This document shows positions 1 through 8,407 of a stretch of DNA of 64,000 bases, piece by piece (positions within the stretch are counted from its first letter, which is position 1; every line of letters starts with the position of its first letter). Origin of the DNA: Acetobacter peroxydans (lineage in GTDB: Bacteria > Pseudomonadota > Alphaproteobacteria > Acetobacterales > Acetobacteraceae); the NCBI RefSeq assembly GCF_006539345.1, contig NZ_BJMV01000003.1, positions 1 to 64,000 on the forward strand, written 5' to 3'. The notes under the pieces are model-generated. The model searched no databases and was not told the DNA's origin. It worked only from the letters and a program-made list of their open reading frames with translations. The translations under genes were made by a program, and so were the position numbers.

Positions 1-385
1 TGGCACTGGCACTGGCTGGCTGTGACGCCAAGGCCTGTCGTGCAACAGGGGCAAGCCCGTGAAGTGGTCTAGCCTCCTGTGTGGGAGGCGTCGTATGCGC
101 TGTTTTTTTTGGAGCGGGCCACGCGGCCCCTACATCACCATCAGGAAAAAACACCTGAGGTTGGGCATGGCTGGAGCCCCCTTCCGCCGCTGCCTCACTG
201 GCCAGAAAACTGTCCAGATCCTGCTGTTCAACTGGGCCAGATACCGAGGCGTAGGAGGCGTCCGCATGATCCGACGCAGGCTGTGCTGCTGCTAAAACCG
301 TGGCGAGGGTAAAAAAACCCATTCCCAGAACGGCACAGCCGCCGGCTCTCAGAAGCCGTATCCTCAGAGAGTCTGTCAGGTTCAT
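1..385 (-). CDS. secreted protein, C-terminus beyond left edge
   Basis: An open frame starts with ATG at 385 and runs to base 1 without a stop, so only the first 128 residues are visible. The N-terminus is a good Sec signal peptide: basic start (MNLTDSLRIRLLRAGG), a hydrophobic stretch, then an Ala-rich cleavage region (VLAAAQPA) near residue 37. The rest is rich in Ala, Pro, Gln and Ser, with no recognised domain. It lies 69 bases downstream of lpd on the same strand, so it is probably read from the 2-oxoglutarate dehydrogenase operon. Its start codon and likely ribosome site (AAAGAG) lie in one arm of a 14-bp inverted repeat. Function unknown; the frame is supported by the signal peptide and absence of stops. 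Confidence 0.6.
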   Translation of the reverse strand, partial: MNLTDSLRIRLLRAGGCAVLGMGFFTLATVLAAAQPASDHADASYASVSGPVEQQDLDSFLASEAAAEGGSSHAQPQVFFPDGDVGAAWPAPKKTAHTTPPTQEARPLHGLAPVARQALASQPASASA

Positions 386-431
386 GCCATACTCTTTTCT
401 CGCCTTCATCGAACACGAAAGAGTATGGCAT
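384..431 (-). promoter_or_regulatory. 14-bp perfect inverted repeat over a start codon
   Basis: ATGCCATACTCTTT (384-397) and its exact reverse complement (418-431) flank a 20-base spacer. In the minus-strand transcript the downstream arm contains AAAGAG and the first two bases of the start codon of the secreted protein. A folded mRNA would therefore hide the ribosome site. There is no T-run, so it is not a standard intrinsic terminator. It could control translation, stop 3' exonucleases after lpd, or bind a dimeric protein as DNA. Confidence 0.6.
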
Positions 432-454
432 TTATCCTAACAAGAAGAAAATAA

Positions 455-2179
455 TCAGATATTAAGAGCCCGGCCATCAGCAGCCAGAGCCGCCTCTTTC
501 ACCGCTTCGCTCAGTGTCGGATGGGCATGGCAGACCCGCCCGATATCCTCGGCAGAAGCTCCGAACTCGATCGCCATGGTGGCTTCGGCAATCAGTTCAC
601 CAGCAGACGGGCCGATGATATGCACGCCCAGCACCCGATCTGTCTGCTTTTCCGCCAGAACCTTGACGAAGCCATCAGTCATGCCCAGCGCCCGTGCACG
701 GCCATTGGCCATGAAGGGGAACTTGCCAACCTTGTAACCCACGCCCTTGTCCTTGAGCTGCTCTTCCGTAAAGCCAACAGACGCTACCTCTGGCCAGGTG
801 TAGATCACGCCCGGAATGGCGTCGTAATTGACGTGGCCTGCCTGCCCGGCCAGCAGCTCGGCCAGCGCCACGCCTTCTTCCTCGGCCTTGTGAGCAAGCA
901 TAGGCCCGGCAATAACGTCGCCAATCGCGTAAACACCCGGCACGTTGGTGGCATAATGCGCATCCACCACAACACGACCGCGGTTATCCAGCGCAACACC
1001 GGCTTCTTCCAGCCCGATATTCTTGCTGGCAGCCGTGCGGCCAACTGCCACCAGAACCACATCAGCCTCAAGGGTTTCCACGGCCCCTCCGGCTGAAGGC
1101 TCGATGCTCAGCACCACGCCTTTCTTGGTCTTTTCGGCTTTGGTCACCTTATGACCCAGCTTCATGGTGAAGCCCTGCTTCACCAGCAGCTTCTGGAACT
1201 GGGTGGCAATTTCATTATCCGTGCCCGGTACCAGGCGGTCGAGGAATTCCACAACCGTGACTTCCGCCCCGAGGCGATTCCACACGCTGCCCAGTTCCAG
1301 CCCGATCACGCCGCCGCCGATAACAACAAGGCGCTTGGGCACAGCAGACAGCTCCAGCGCGCCGGTGGAGGTGACGATAACTTTTTCGTCCACCTCGATA
1401 CCCGGCAGGTTGGCGCTGTCGCTCCCACTGGCAATGACAACGTGCTTGGCCGTAACCGTCTTGCCATCCACGCTGACGCGGCCCGCGCCCTCAAGCTTAC
1501 CGTAGCCCTTGAGCCACGTGATGCCGTTCTTCTTGAACAGGAATTCCACGCCCTTGACGTTCGCGCCGACAATCTCGGCCTTGCGGGCTTGCATCCGTTC
1601 CAGATCGAACTTCACGCTATCGATCACCACGCCATGGGCTGCGAAATCATGGCCCGCCGCATGGTAGTTTTCGGAAGACTGGAGCAGCGCCTTGGAGGGA
1701 ATGCACCCGACATTCAGGCAGGTGCCGCCCAGTGTTGCGCGCTTTTCAACACAGGCAACCTTGAAGCCAAGCTGCGCGGCGCGGATGGCAAACACATACC
1801 CACCCGGGCCGGCGCCAATCACCACCACGTCGTAATCGGTTTCAGCGGGAACCGGAGCAGCCGCGACCGGTGCTGCCGCCGAAGCAGGAGCAGGCGCTGC
1901 AGCCTTGGGAGCAGCAGCAGGCGCGGGGGCGGCACCAGCGGCGCCAGCCTCAAGCACGGCCAGCACAGCGCCAACCTCAACTTCATCGCCTTCCTTCACG
2001 GCGTGGCTGACCAGCCTGCCCGCCGCCGGAGCCGGGACTTCCACACTGACCTTGTCCGTTTCCAGCTCGACAATCGGTTCGTCTTCTTTAACCGCATCGC
2101 CCGGCTGCTTCAGCCACTTTCCAACCGTGGCGGTTGTCACACTTTCCCCAAGGGTTGGTACTTTGATTTCGGTTGACAT
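455..2179 (-). CDS. lpd: dihydrolipoyl dehydrogenase with N-terminal lipoyl domain (E3 of 2-oxoglutarate dehydrogenase)
   Basis: E3 flavoenzyme that reoxidises dihydrolipoamide with NAD+. Residues 1-79 form a lipoyl domain with the lipoylated lysine in ETDKVSV (Lys43). An Ala/Pro linker of about 40 residues follows, then the disulfide oxidoreductase: FAD motif [10 protein letters not shown], redox pair [12 protein letters not shown] motif [13 protein letters not shown] and the C-terminal HAHPTLSEA with the catalytic His-Glu region. The start at 2179 (MSTEIKVP) matches the N-terminus of OdhB; a GTG six codons upstream at 2197 is possible. Third gene of odhA-odhB-lpd, so it probably serves the 2-oxoglutarate complex. 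E3 proteins with an extra lipoyl domain are known, but the domain here closely copies the OdhB one. Confidence 0.95.
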   Translation of the reverse strand: MSTEIKVPTLGESVTTATVGKWLKQPGDAVKEDEPIVELETDKVSVEVPAPAAGRLVSHAVKEGDEVEVGAVLAVLEAGAAGAAPAPAAAPKAAAPAPASAAAPVAAAPVPAETDYDVVVIGAGPGGYVFAIRAAQLGFKVACVEKRATLGGTCLNVGCIPSKALLQSSENYHAAGHDFAAHGVVIDSVKFDLERMQARKAEIVGANVKGVEFLFKKNGITWLKGYGKLEGAGRVSVDGKTVTAKHVVIASGSDSANLPGIEVDEKVIVTSTGALELSAVPKRLVVIGGGVIGLELGSVWNRLGAEVTVVEFLDRLVPGTDNEIATQFQKLLVKQGFTMKLGHKVTKAEKTKKGVVLSIEPSAGGAVETLEADVVLVAVGRTAASKNIGLEEAGVALDNRGRVVVDAHYATNVPGVYAIGDVIAGPMLAHKAEEEGVALAELLAGQAGHVNYDAIPGVIYTWPEVASVGFTEEQLKDKGVGYKVGKFPFMANGRARALGMTDGFVKVLAEKQTDRVLGVHIIGPSAGELIAEATMAIEFGASAEDIGRVCHAHPTLSEAVKEAALAADGRALNI

Positions 2180-2221
2180 CAATCTGGTCTCGCTCACGTT
2201 GGAATTTGGCAGAAGCGTGCG

Positions 2222-2254
2222 GTTGCGGGGGCGGCCCTACGCCACCCCCGCAAC
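2222..2254 (-). other. intercistronic stem-loop between odhB and lpd
   Basis: GTTGCGGGGG (2222-2231) pairs perfectly with CCCCCGCAAC (2245-2254). Inside the loop GGC (2233-2235) can also pair with GCC (2241-2243). The structure fills most of the gap between the odhB stop and the lpd start. No T-run follows on either strand, so transcript stabilisation, processing or partial attenuation is more likely than termination. Confidence 0.6.
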
Positions 2255-2257
2255 AGC

Positions 2258-3490
2258 TCAGGCCTCGATCAGCAGACGGCGCGGGTCTTCCACGTTCTGC
2301 TTGACCCGCACCAGGAAGCTGACAGCCTCCTTGCCATCCACAATACGGTGATCATAGGACAGGGCGACATACATCATCGGACGGATAACGACCTGCCCGT
2401 TGACCGCCACCGGGCGGTCCTGAATGGCGTGCATACCCAGAATACCGGACTGCGGCGCGTTCAGGATAGGGGTGGACAGGAGCGAGCCGTAAATACCGCC
2501 ATTGGTGATGGAGAAAGTGCCGCCCGACAGTTCATCGAGCTTCAGCGTCCCTTCACGCGCGGCCTTGCCGAAACCGGCGATCTTCTTTTCGATCTGCGCG
2601 AAGTTGAGCTGCTCGGCATCGCGGATGACCGGAACCACCAGCCCGTTGGGACCACCCACAGCAATACCGAGATTGACGAAATCACGGTAGATGACGTCAT
2701 CACCGTCGATTTCCGCGTTGATCGCAGGGAATTCCTGCAGGGCTGCCACGACCGCACGGGAGAAAATGGACATGAAGCCGAGCTTCACGCCATGCTTCTT
2801 CACGAAGCTGTCCTGATATTCCGCCCGCAGCGCCATGACACCGGACATGTCGATTTCGTTGAAGGTGGTCAGCATGGCCGCCGTGTCCTGCGCCTCTTTC
2901 AGGCGACGGGCCACCGTGCGGCGCAGGCGGGTCATCTTCACGCGTTCTTCACGCGGGTCGTCCTTACGGGGCGGCTTGGGAGCAGCAGCCGGAGCGGCCG
3001 CACGCGGCTGTGCCAGAAAGCCCAGCACGTCGCCCTTGGTAATCCGCCCGCCAAGACCCGTGCCCTGACCCATTGTTTCGGCATTCAGGCCGTTTTCCGC
3101 CATCAGCTTGCGTGCTGCAGGCAGAGCCTGCGCGGCATCGGTCACACTTGCCGCAGGCGCGCAGGCCGCCGCGGCCTTAGGAGCCGGAGCGGGTGCCGCC
3201 GGTTTGGCCTCAGGAGCAGGCTTGGCCGCCGGAGCCGGAGCCGCACCGGCCTTGCCAGCTTCAAGCGTGGTCAGCAATGCGCCCACTTCAACTTCATCCC
3301 CTTCCTTGGCCGCCTGCGGGCCAAGAACACCAGCCTGCGGCGCAGAAACCTCGACACTGACCTTATCGGTTTCAAGTTCGACAATCGGCTCGTCTTCCTT
3401 GACCGCTTCGCCGGGCTGCTTCAGCCACTTGGCCACCGTCGCGGTCGTCACGCTTTCACCCAGTGTCGGCACCTTGATCTCGACTGACAT
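2258..3490 (-). CDS. odhB: dihydrolipoyllysine succinyltransferase (E2 of 2-oxoglutarate dehydrogenase)
   Basis: E2 core of the 2-oxoglutarate dehydrogenase complex; it transfers succinyl groups from lipoamide to CoA. The 410-residue protein has an N-terminal lipoyl domain (Lys43 in ETDKVSV), an Ala/Pro linker, a peripheral subunit-binding domain around residues 125-160 (ending [13 protein letters not shown]) and the acyltransferase domain with the catalytic motif HRIVDG near residue 381. The start at 3490 has GGGGAA a few bases upstream; an ATG four codons earlier (3502) is less well placed. It lies between odhA and lpd. The set indicates a complete oxidative TCA step at 2-oxoglutarate. Confidence 0.96.
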   Translation of the reverse strand: MSVEIKVPTLGESVTTATVAKWLKQPGEAVKEDEPIVELETDKVSVEVSAPQAGVLGPQAAKEGDEVEVGALLTTLEAGKAGAAPAPAAKPAPEAKPAAPAPAPKAAAACAPAASVTDAAQALPAARKLMAENGLNAETMGQGTGLGGRITKGDVLGFLAQPRAAAPAAAPKPPRKDDPREERVKMTRLRRTVARRLKEAQDTAAMLTTFNEIDMSGVMALRAEYQDSFVKKHGVKLGFMSIFSRAVVAALQEFPAINAEIDGDDVIYRDFVNLGIAVGGPNGLVVPVIRDAEQLNFAQIEKKIAGFGKAAREGTLKLDELSGGTFSITNGGIYGSLLSTPILNAPQSGILGMHAIQDRPVAVNGQVVIRPMMYVALSYDHRIVDGKEAVSFLVRVKQNVEDPRRLLIEA

Positions 3491-3518
3491 CCTGTTCCCC
3501 ATTTCTTTTCAGAAACTC

Positions 3519-3552
3519 CCGGTATGGCTCTGCTGTTCCGTGGCCATACCGG
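3519..3552 (-). other. intercistronic stem-loop between odhA and odhB
   Basis: CCGGTATGGC (3519-3528) pairs exactly with GCCATACCGG (3543-3552) around a 14-base loop, about 30 bases upstream of the odhB start on the minus strand. No T-run follows. It differs in sequence from the stem-loops at the next two junctions of the same operon. Confidence 0.6.
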
Positions 3553-3617
3553 TCTTTATGTCCATACACTGGACGGTTTGATTAAATGAAAAACGCCCCT
3601 GCGCGCGCGGCGGCCCT

Positions 3618-6482
3618 TCAGCCGCCCGCCTTCAGGCCCAGCGCCCTCTGCACCAGATCAGCCTGCTCGGCCGCATGGATACGGGCAAGACCCGTTGCCG
3701 GGCTGGCGGCAGCGGCACGGCCGACATAGCGGGGCCGCCCTGCCTTGTGGCCTGCTTTCTCCAGCGACTTTTCGATCCGCCGATCCACGAAATGCCATGC
3801 ACCGCCATTTTCTGTCTCTTCCTGGCACCAGACAATGTCGGCTTCAGGATAGCGCTTGAGTTCAGCCGCGAGAGGCGCTTCAGGGAAGGGGTAGAGTTGC
3901 TCCAGACGCAGGATAGCCACATCCTTGATGTCTTTCTCGCGCCGCTCGGCCAGCAGGTCGTAATAGACCTTGCCCGAGCAGAGCACGACACGCCGGATGC
4001 TCTTGTCGGCCACCAGCGTATCCACTTCAGGCAGAACAGGCTGGAAGCGCGTGCCCTTACCGAACTCCGCCAGAGAGGACACCGCCAACTTGTGCCGCAG
4101 GAGCGATTTCGGCTCCATCAGAATCAGCGGCTTGCGGTAATCCAGCTTGAGCTGCCGCCGCAGGGCATGGAAGTAGTTGGCGGGCGTGGTGATGTTGCAG
4201 ACAAACATGTTGTCTTCGGCGCAGAGCTGGAGATAGCGCTCAAGCCGTGCGGAAGAATGTTCCGGCCCCTGCCCTTCGTACCCATGAGGCAGCAGCATGA
4301 CCAGCCCGGACATCCGCAGCCACTTGGTTTCACCCGAGGCAATGAACTGGTCGATGATCACCTGCGCGCAGTTGGCGAAATCGCCAAACTGGGCTTCCCA
4401 CAGCACCAGCGTATTGGGGTTGCGGACGGAATAGCCGTATTCGAACCCAAGCACGCCGTATTCGGACAGGAACGAATTCCAGATCTCGATCCGGGCCTGC
4501 CCTTCCTGCACATGGTTGAGCGGCGTAAACAGCGACTGGTTGACCTGATCTGTCCAGGTCGCATGACGCTGGCTGAACGTGCCGCGCTGGCAATCTTCGC
4601 CCGACAGGCGCACGCGATGACCTTCAAGCAGCAGCGAACCGAAGCCCAGCGCCTCGCCCGTGGCCCAGTCGAAACCTTCGCCCGAGCTGAACATGGCGGC
4701 CTTGGCCTTGAGCTGGCGGGCGATTTTGGAATTGAGGTTGAAATCAGCCGGAGAGGTCGTAATGGCCTGACCGATCTTTTGCAGAACCGCGTCATCCACC
4801 CCGGTTTCGGGCCAAGCTTCCTCCGGCTTCTTACCCGGCGCGGTCAGGCCCTTCCAGTCACCATCAAGCCAGTCGGCCTTGTTGACCTTGTAGGATTGCG
4901 CAGCCTTGTAGTCTTCTTCCAGACGATCCTGAAACGCATTCCACAGGCTCTGCACTTCGGCATCGCTCATGGCGCCTGTCTGCACCACTTTTTTGGCATA
5001 CAGCGTGTGCGGCGTTTCATGGCTGGCGATGGCATTGTACATCACCGGCTGGGTGAAGACGGGCTCATCACTTTCGTTATGACCATGACGACGGTAGCAG
5101 ACGATATCCAGCACGATGTCAGACGCGAAGGCGAGCCGGTAATCCGCCGCCAGACGCGAAACGTAAATCACGGCCTCGGCATCATCACCGTTCACATGCA
5201 GAACTGGCGCATTGATGGATTTGGCAATATCCGTGCCGTAAACGCCCGAATGGCCCAATTCAGGGTTGGTGGTAAAGCCAACCTGATTGTTCACGACCAT
5301 GTGGATGCTGCCGCCCGTGCGATAGCCCGGCAACTTCGACATGGAGAAGGTTTCGTAAACAATGCCCTGACCGGCAAAGGCCGCATCGCCATGAATGACA
5401 ACGGCCATGGCACCCTTGCGGTCCGTATCGCCGTAGTCATCCTGAATGGCCCGCACCTTGCCGCACACCACGGGGTCTACCGCTTCGAGATGCGAGGGGT
5501 TGGGCTGGAGCGAAATATGTACCGACCTGCCGCCCACCTCTACATCGGTGGAAGAGCCCAGATGGTATTTGACGTCGCCCGAACCATCAACATTGTCGGG
5601 TTTGAACGAGCCGCCCGCAAATTCATTGAAGATCGCCACATACGGTTTGCGGACAATATTCACCAGCGTATTCAGCCGCCCGCGATGCGCCATGCCGATG
5701 GCAACGGACTGCACGCCCTGCCCGGCCGACTGGTCGATAATGGCGTGCAGCGCGGGAATGGAGATTTCACCTCCTTCAAGGCCGAAACGCTTGGCGCCCA
5801 CATAACGCTTCTGGCAGAACGCCTCGAACCCTTCGGCTTCCGTCAGGTTACGCAGGATGCTCTTGCGTTCCTCAACCGAGACACTGGCCTGCCAGTTGTC
5901 ACCTTCCAGACGGAGGCGGAACCATTCCCGCTGCTCCGCCGTTGCCGCCTGCATGTATTCCGCGCCAATGCTGCCGCAATAGACAGCGCGCAGGGCAGCG
6001 ACCACGTCCTTGACCTTGCCCGTGGTCTTGCCCTTAAGCAGCGGATCAATGAGGGAGCCGAAAAAAACCTCGCGATCCAGATCCTTGGGACCGAAACCGT
6101 AGGTTGCAGGGTCCAGTTCAGCACGGGCGGCTGGCACTTTCAGGCCCAACGGGTCAAGCGTCGCTTCCAGATGCCCATAATCACGGTAGGCGCGCACCAG
6201 ACGGGCAATAGCCAGACTGTCCTGTGCCGCAAGGCCGCCAGCGGGACCACCTTTTGCGGGGGGCGGCGCTTCTTCACCCGTAATGATGGAAGGGCGCGGC
6301 GCCCAGGAAGCACCCAGCGCGTCCTGCAGGACGGCGGCTTCATCATCACCCAGAGAGCTAAAGAGAATATCGAAAGAAGGATCAACACTTTTTGGATCCT
6401 TGACCCACTGGGCATACAGATCCGCAAGGTAAGCGATATTGGCACCGTTCAGAGCGGTTGCCAGCATATCCGTGACCGCCAT
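3618..6482 (-). CDS. odhA: 2-oxoglutarate dehydrogenase E1 component
   Basis: Thiamine-diphosphate-dependent E1 that decarboxylates 2-oxoglutarate and succinylates the lipoyl arm of OdhB. It has 954 residues, normal for the homodimeric E1 family. Visible landmarks are the N-terminal segment (NIAYLADLYAQW) typical of E1o, the GMAHRGRLNTLVNI block, the cofactor-binding region beginning HGDAAFAGQG and the C-terminal transketolase-like half (LPHGYEGQGPEHSSARLER). The start at 6482 has a purine-rich GGGGGGAAAG upstream. It is the first gene of odhA-odhB-lpd; the operon promoter should lie in the 205-base gap 6483-6687, where I could not pick out a convincing -35/-10 pair. Confidence 0.97.
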   Translation of the reverse strand: MAVTDMLATALNGANIAYLADLYAQWVKDPKSVDPSFDILFSSLGDDEAAVLQDALGASWAPRPSIITGEEAPPPAKGGPAGGLAAQDSLAIARLVRAYRDYGHLEATLDPLGLKVPAARAELDPATYGFGPKDLDREVFFGSLIDPLLKGKTTGKVKDVVAALRAVYCGSIGAEYMQAATAEQREWFRLRLEGDNWQASVSVEERKSILRNLTEAEGFEAFCQKRYVGAKRFGLEGGEISIPALHAIIDQSAGQGVQSVAIGMAHRGRLNTLVNIVRKPYVAIFNEFAGGSFKPDNVDGSGDVKYHLGSSTDVEVGGRSVHISLQPNPSHLEAVDPVVCGKVRAIQDDYGDTDRKGAMAVVIHGDAAFAGQGIVYETFSMSKLPGYRTGGSIHMVVNNQVGFTTNPELGHSGVYGTDIAKSINAPVLHVNGDDAEAVIYVSRLAADYRLAFASDIVLDIVCYRRHGHNESDEPVFTQPVMYNAIASHETPHTLYAKKVVQTGAMSDAEVQSLWNAFQDRLEEDYKAAQSYKVNKADWLDGDWKGLTAPGKKPEEAWPETGVDDAVLQKIGQAITTSPADFNLNSKIARQLKAKAAMFSSGEGFDWATGEALGFGSLLLEGHRVRLSGEDCQRGTFSQRHATWTDQVNQSLFTPLNHVQEGQARIEIWNSFLSEYGVLGFEYGYSVRNPNTLVLWEAQFGDFANCAQVIIDQFIASGETKWLRMSGLVMLLPHGYEGQGPEHSSARLERYLQLCAEDNMFVCNITTPANYFHALRRQLKLDYRKPLILMEPKSLLRHKLAVSSLAEFGKGTRFQPVLPEVDTLVADKSIRRVVLCSGKVYYDLLAERREKDIKDVAILRLEQLYPFPEAPLAAELKRYPEADIVWCQEETENGGAWHFVDRRIEKSLEKAGHKAGRPRYVGRAAAASPATGLARIHAAEQADLVQRALGLKAGG

Positions 6483-6687
6483 CTTACTTTCCCCCCCGAT
6501 GCGGGATTTTTCCGCGCTGCTGACCAGACAACGTGTCGCACTTCAGCGTAAGGCAGACCATTTTTCCACCGCTCCGCCACATGGCATGGAGCGCCCTTCA
6601 GAAATTCCTGAGCCGGTGCCAATGTGGCCCGGCCGTTCTTTCCAAAGAGCTAGACCGGCCCTGTGGCGGGAACAAGGTCATGCGCTG

Positions 6688-7917
6688 TCACGCTCTAGAG
6701 AGGCTGTGCGCCCGCTGTGCCGCCTGCGCGCCATGTTCCAGCCAGCTTTCGCTGCCCATCTCAGCAAGACGTGATGCGGTGCGGGCAAACGCATCCGATC
6801 CCTCGCCCTGCGTAAACAGCTTGTCCGGGGGAGCATCCGCCGAGGCAAAAAGCAGGTTTCCGTTATCATATAAGGCATCAATCAAAGTTATGAAGCGCCG
6901 CGCGAGGTTCGCTTCATCCATGCCCATGCTCGGAATACTGTCGATGATCACCACCGGGAAACGCCGCGCCAGCGCCAGATAATCGTTGGGGCCGAGCGGC
7001 CTGCCACACAAAGAGTTGAAATCAAACCGGCAGACAGGGCCTGCCGCCTGATCCACCTCAAACGTCCGTCCACTGAATTCAAGCCACACAGGCTGGAGCT
7101 GCTCACCGCCCGCATACCTGTCGAACACATGCTGCAACCGTGTCCGCGCCCGTTCATCAGCAGGAACCAGCCATGTTTCCTGATCCTGCTCGCGGCCACG
7201 CCGATAGTCACGCGGCGAATCCAGCTCCACCGTATCGAGTTCACGGCGGATGATCGCGATAAACGGCTTGAACGCATCAGCGCCCGGTCGGTTCTGGAAC
7301 AGTTGGCCCGGCTCGGTGTTCGAAGTGGCTACAATCACCACGCCCGCCGCAAACAGGGCTTCGAACAGGCGGCCCAGAATCATGGCATCCGCAATGTCGT
7401 TCACCTGAAATTCGTCAAAGCACAGAAGCTGCGCCTGTTCCGCAATAGCGTGCGCCAGCGGCGGAATGGGGTCCGCCATGCCGGGATTGGCCTTTTTAAG
7501 AGCATAGAGCTTCTGGTGCACATCCTGCATGAAACGCAGGAAATGCACGCGCTCCTTTTTCATGACCGGCGCGCAGGCATAGAACAGGTCCATGACCATG
7601 GTTTTGCCGCGGCCCACGCGCCCGACAATATAAAGCCCGCGCGGGCGCGCCACTACGGGAGTCGCCGCCGGAGCCTGCAAAAACCGGCGCGCCAGACCGG
7701 AAAGCCGCCCCAGTGCGCCGCCTTCGGCCCGCTGCGGGGCCTGAACGGGGCGCGCGGGCATGGTGGCGAGTTCACGCCAAAGCCTGTCCAGCCGTTCGAC
7801 CACACGGGCCTGATCGGGATCTCCATTCAGTTCGCCGGCTGCGACACGCTGCCGGTAAACTGCCAGGGGCCCCTGCCGCATTGCGGCCGTGGGCCCGTTC
7901 TCGTGTCTGTCTGTCAT
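6688..7917 (-). CDS. zapE: AFG1/ZapE-family ATPase
   Basis: Predicted cytoplasmic P-loop ATPase of the AFG1/ZapE family. E. coli ZapE associates with the division ring under stress; mitochondrial AFG1 helps clear respiratory-chain subunits. The 409 residues show Walker A GRVGRGKT, Walker B LLCFDEFQVND, sensor-like VIVATSN and a family-typical C-terminal block (RRFITLIDALYDNGNLLFASA). In many alphaproteobacteria this gene lies close to TCA-cycle genes, as here upstream of odhA. It is in the same orientation as odhA but 205 bases away, so it may have a separate transcript. Start ATG 7917 is chosen for length; an internal ATG 12 codons later is possible. Confidence 0.92.
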   Translation of the reverse strand: MTDRHENGPTAAMRQGPLAVYRQRVAAGELNGDPDQARVVERLDRLWRELATMPARPVQAPQRAEGGALGRLSGLARRFLQAPAATPVVARPRGLYIVGRVGRGKTMVMDLFYACAPVMKKERVHFLRFMQDVHQKLYALKKANPGMADPIPPLAHAIAEQAQLLCFDEFQVNDIADAMILGRLFEALFAAGVVIVATSNTEPGQLFQNRPGADAFKPFIAIIRRELDTVELDSPRDYRRGREQDQETWLVPADERARTRLQHVFDRYAGGEQLQPVWLEFSGRTFEVDQAAGPVCRFDFNSLCGRPLGPNDYLALARRFPVVIIDSIPSMGMDEANLARRFITLIDALYDNGNLLFASADAPPDKLFTQGEGSDAFARTASRLAEMGSESWLEHGAQAAQRAHSLSRA

Positions 7918-8062
7918 GATTCGCCGGATACGGGTTCATGCCGCCTTGGGCAAGCGCCACAACCTCTCCTAACCGTGTCGTGACAACACCGGGGGAAGTT
8001 GGGCTAGGCTCACAAAGTTCTGAACCTGTTTTCATGACAGCAACCACGGGAAAAACAACACC

Positions 8063-8401
8063 ATGACCGACTGGAACGCCTATCGCGCCAATCTGACCAA
8101 AAACGTCAAGACACTGGCTACCCTGACACCCAATACCCTGACTGGCCTCCAGACCCTTGAAACCCCCCTGCCCGAAACCAAGCATCTGGACGCCAAAACG
8201 CGCGAACTGATCGCGCTGGCGGTGGCTGTCACCACCCGGTGCGACGGCTGCATTGCCGTGCATACCGCCGCCGCCCACAAGGTCGGTGCGAGCAAGGAAG
8301 AAATCGCCGAAGCTCTTGGCGTGGCCGTGGCGCTCAACGCCGGGGCGGCTCTGGTCTACTCCAGCCGTGTCATGGAAGCCTTTGAAAGCGTGACGGACTG
8401 A
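8063..8401 (+). CDS. carboxymuconolactone decarboxylase / AhpD-like protein
   Basis: Small (112 aa) all-helical protein of the carboxymuconolactone decarboxylase/AhpD superfamily. The signature is visible: ELIALAVAVTTRCDGCIAVHTAAA, with a CxxC redox pair and the downstream His that form the AhpD-type peroxidase active site, then a second helical half (EEIAEALGVAVALNAGAA). Such proteins reduce peroxides or act as thiol oxidoreductases; the true substrate cannot be read from sequence. It stands alone, divergent from zapE and ending six bases before the convergent comEC-like gene. Confidence 0.88.
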   Translation: MTDWNAYRANLTKNVKTLATLTPNTLTGLQTLETPLPETKHLDAKTRELIALAVAVTTRCDGCIAVHTAAAHKVGASKEEIAEALGVAVALNAGAALVYSSRVMEAFESVTD

Positions 8402-8407
8402 ACCGTC

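Noticed and set aside
3675-6551. A 958-codon open frame on the strand opposite odhA
   Set aside because: It is a shadow created by high-G+C codon bias: the real OdhA frame has all family motifs, and the antisense translation shows none. The same holds for long frames opposite lpd, odhB, ileS and pepA.
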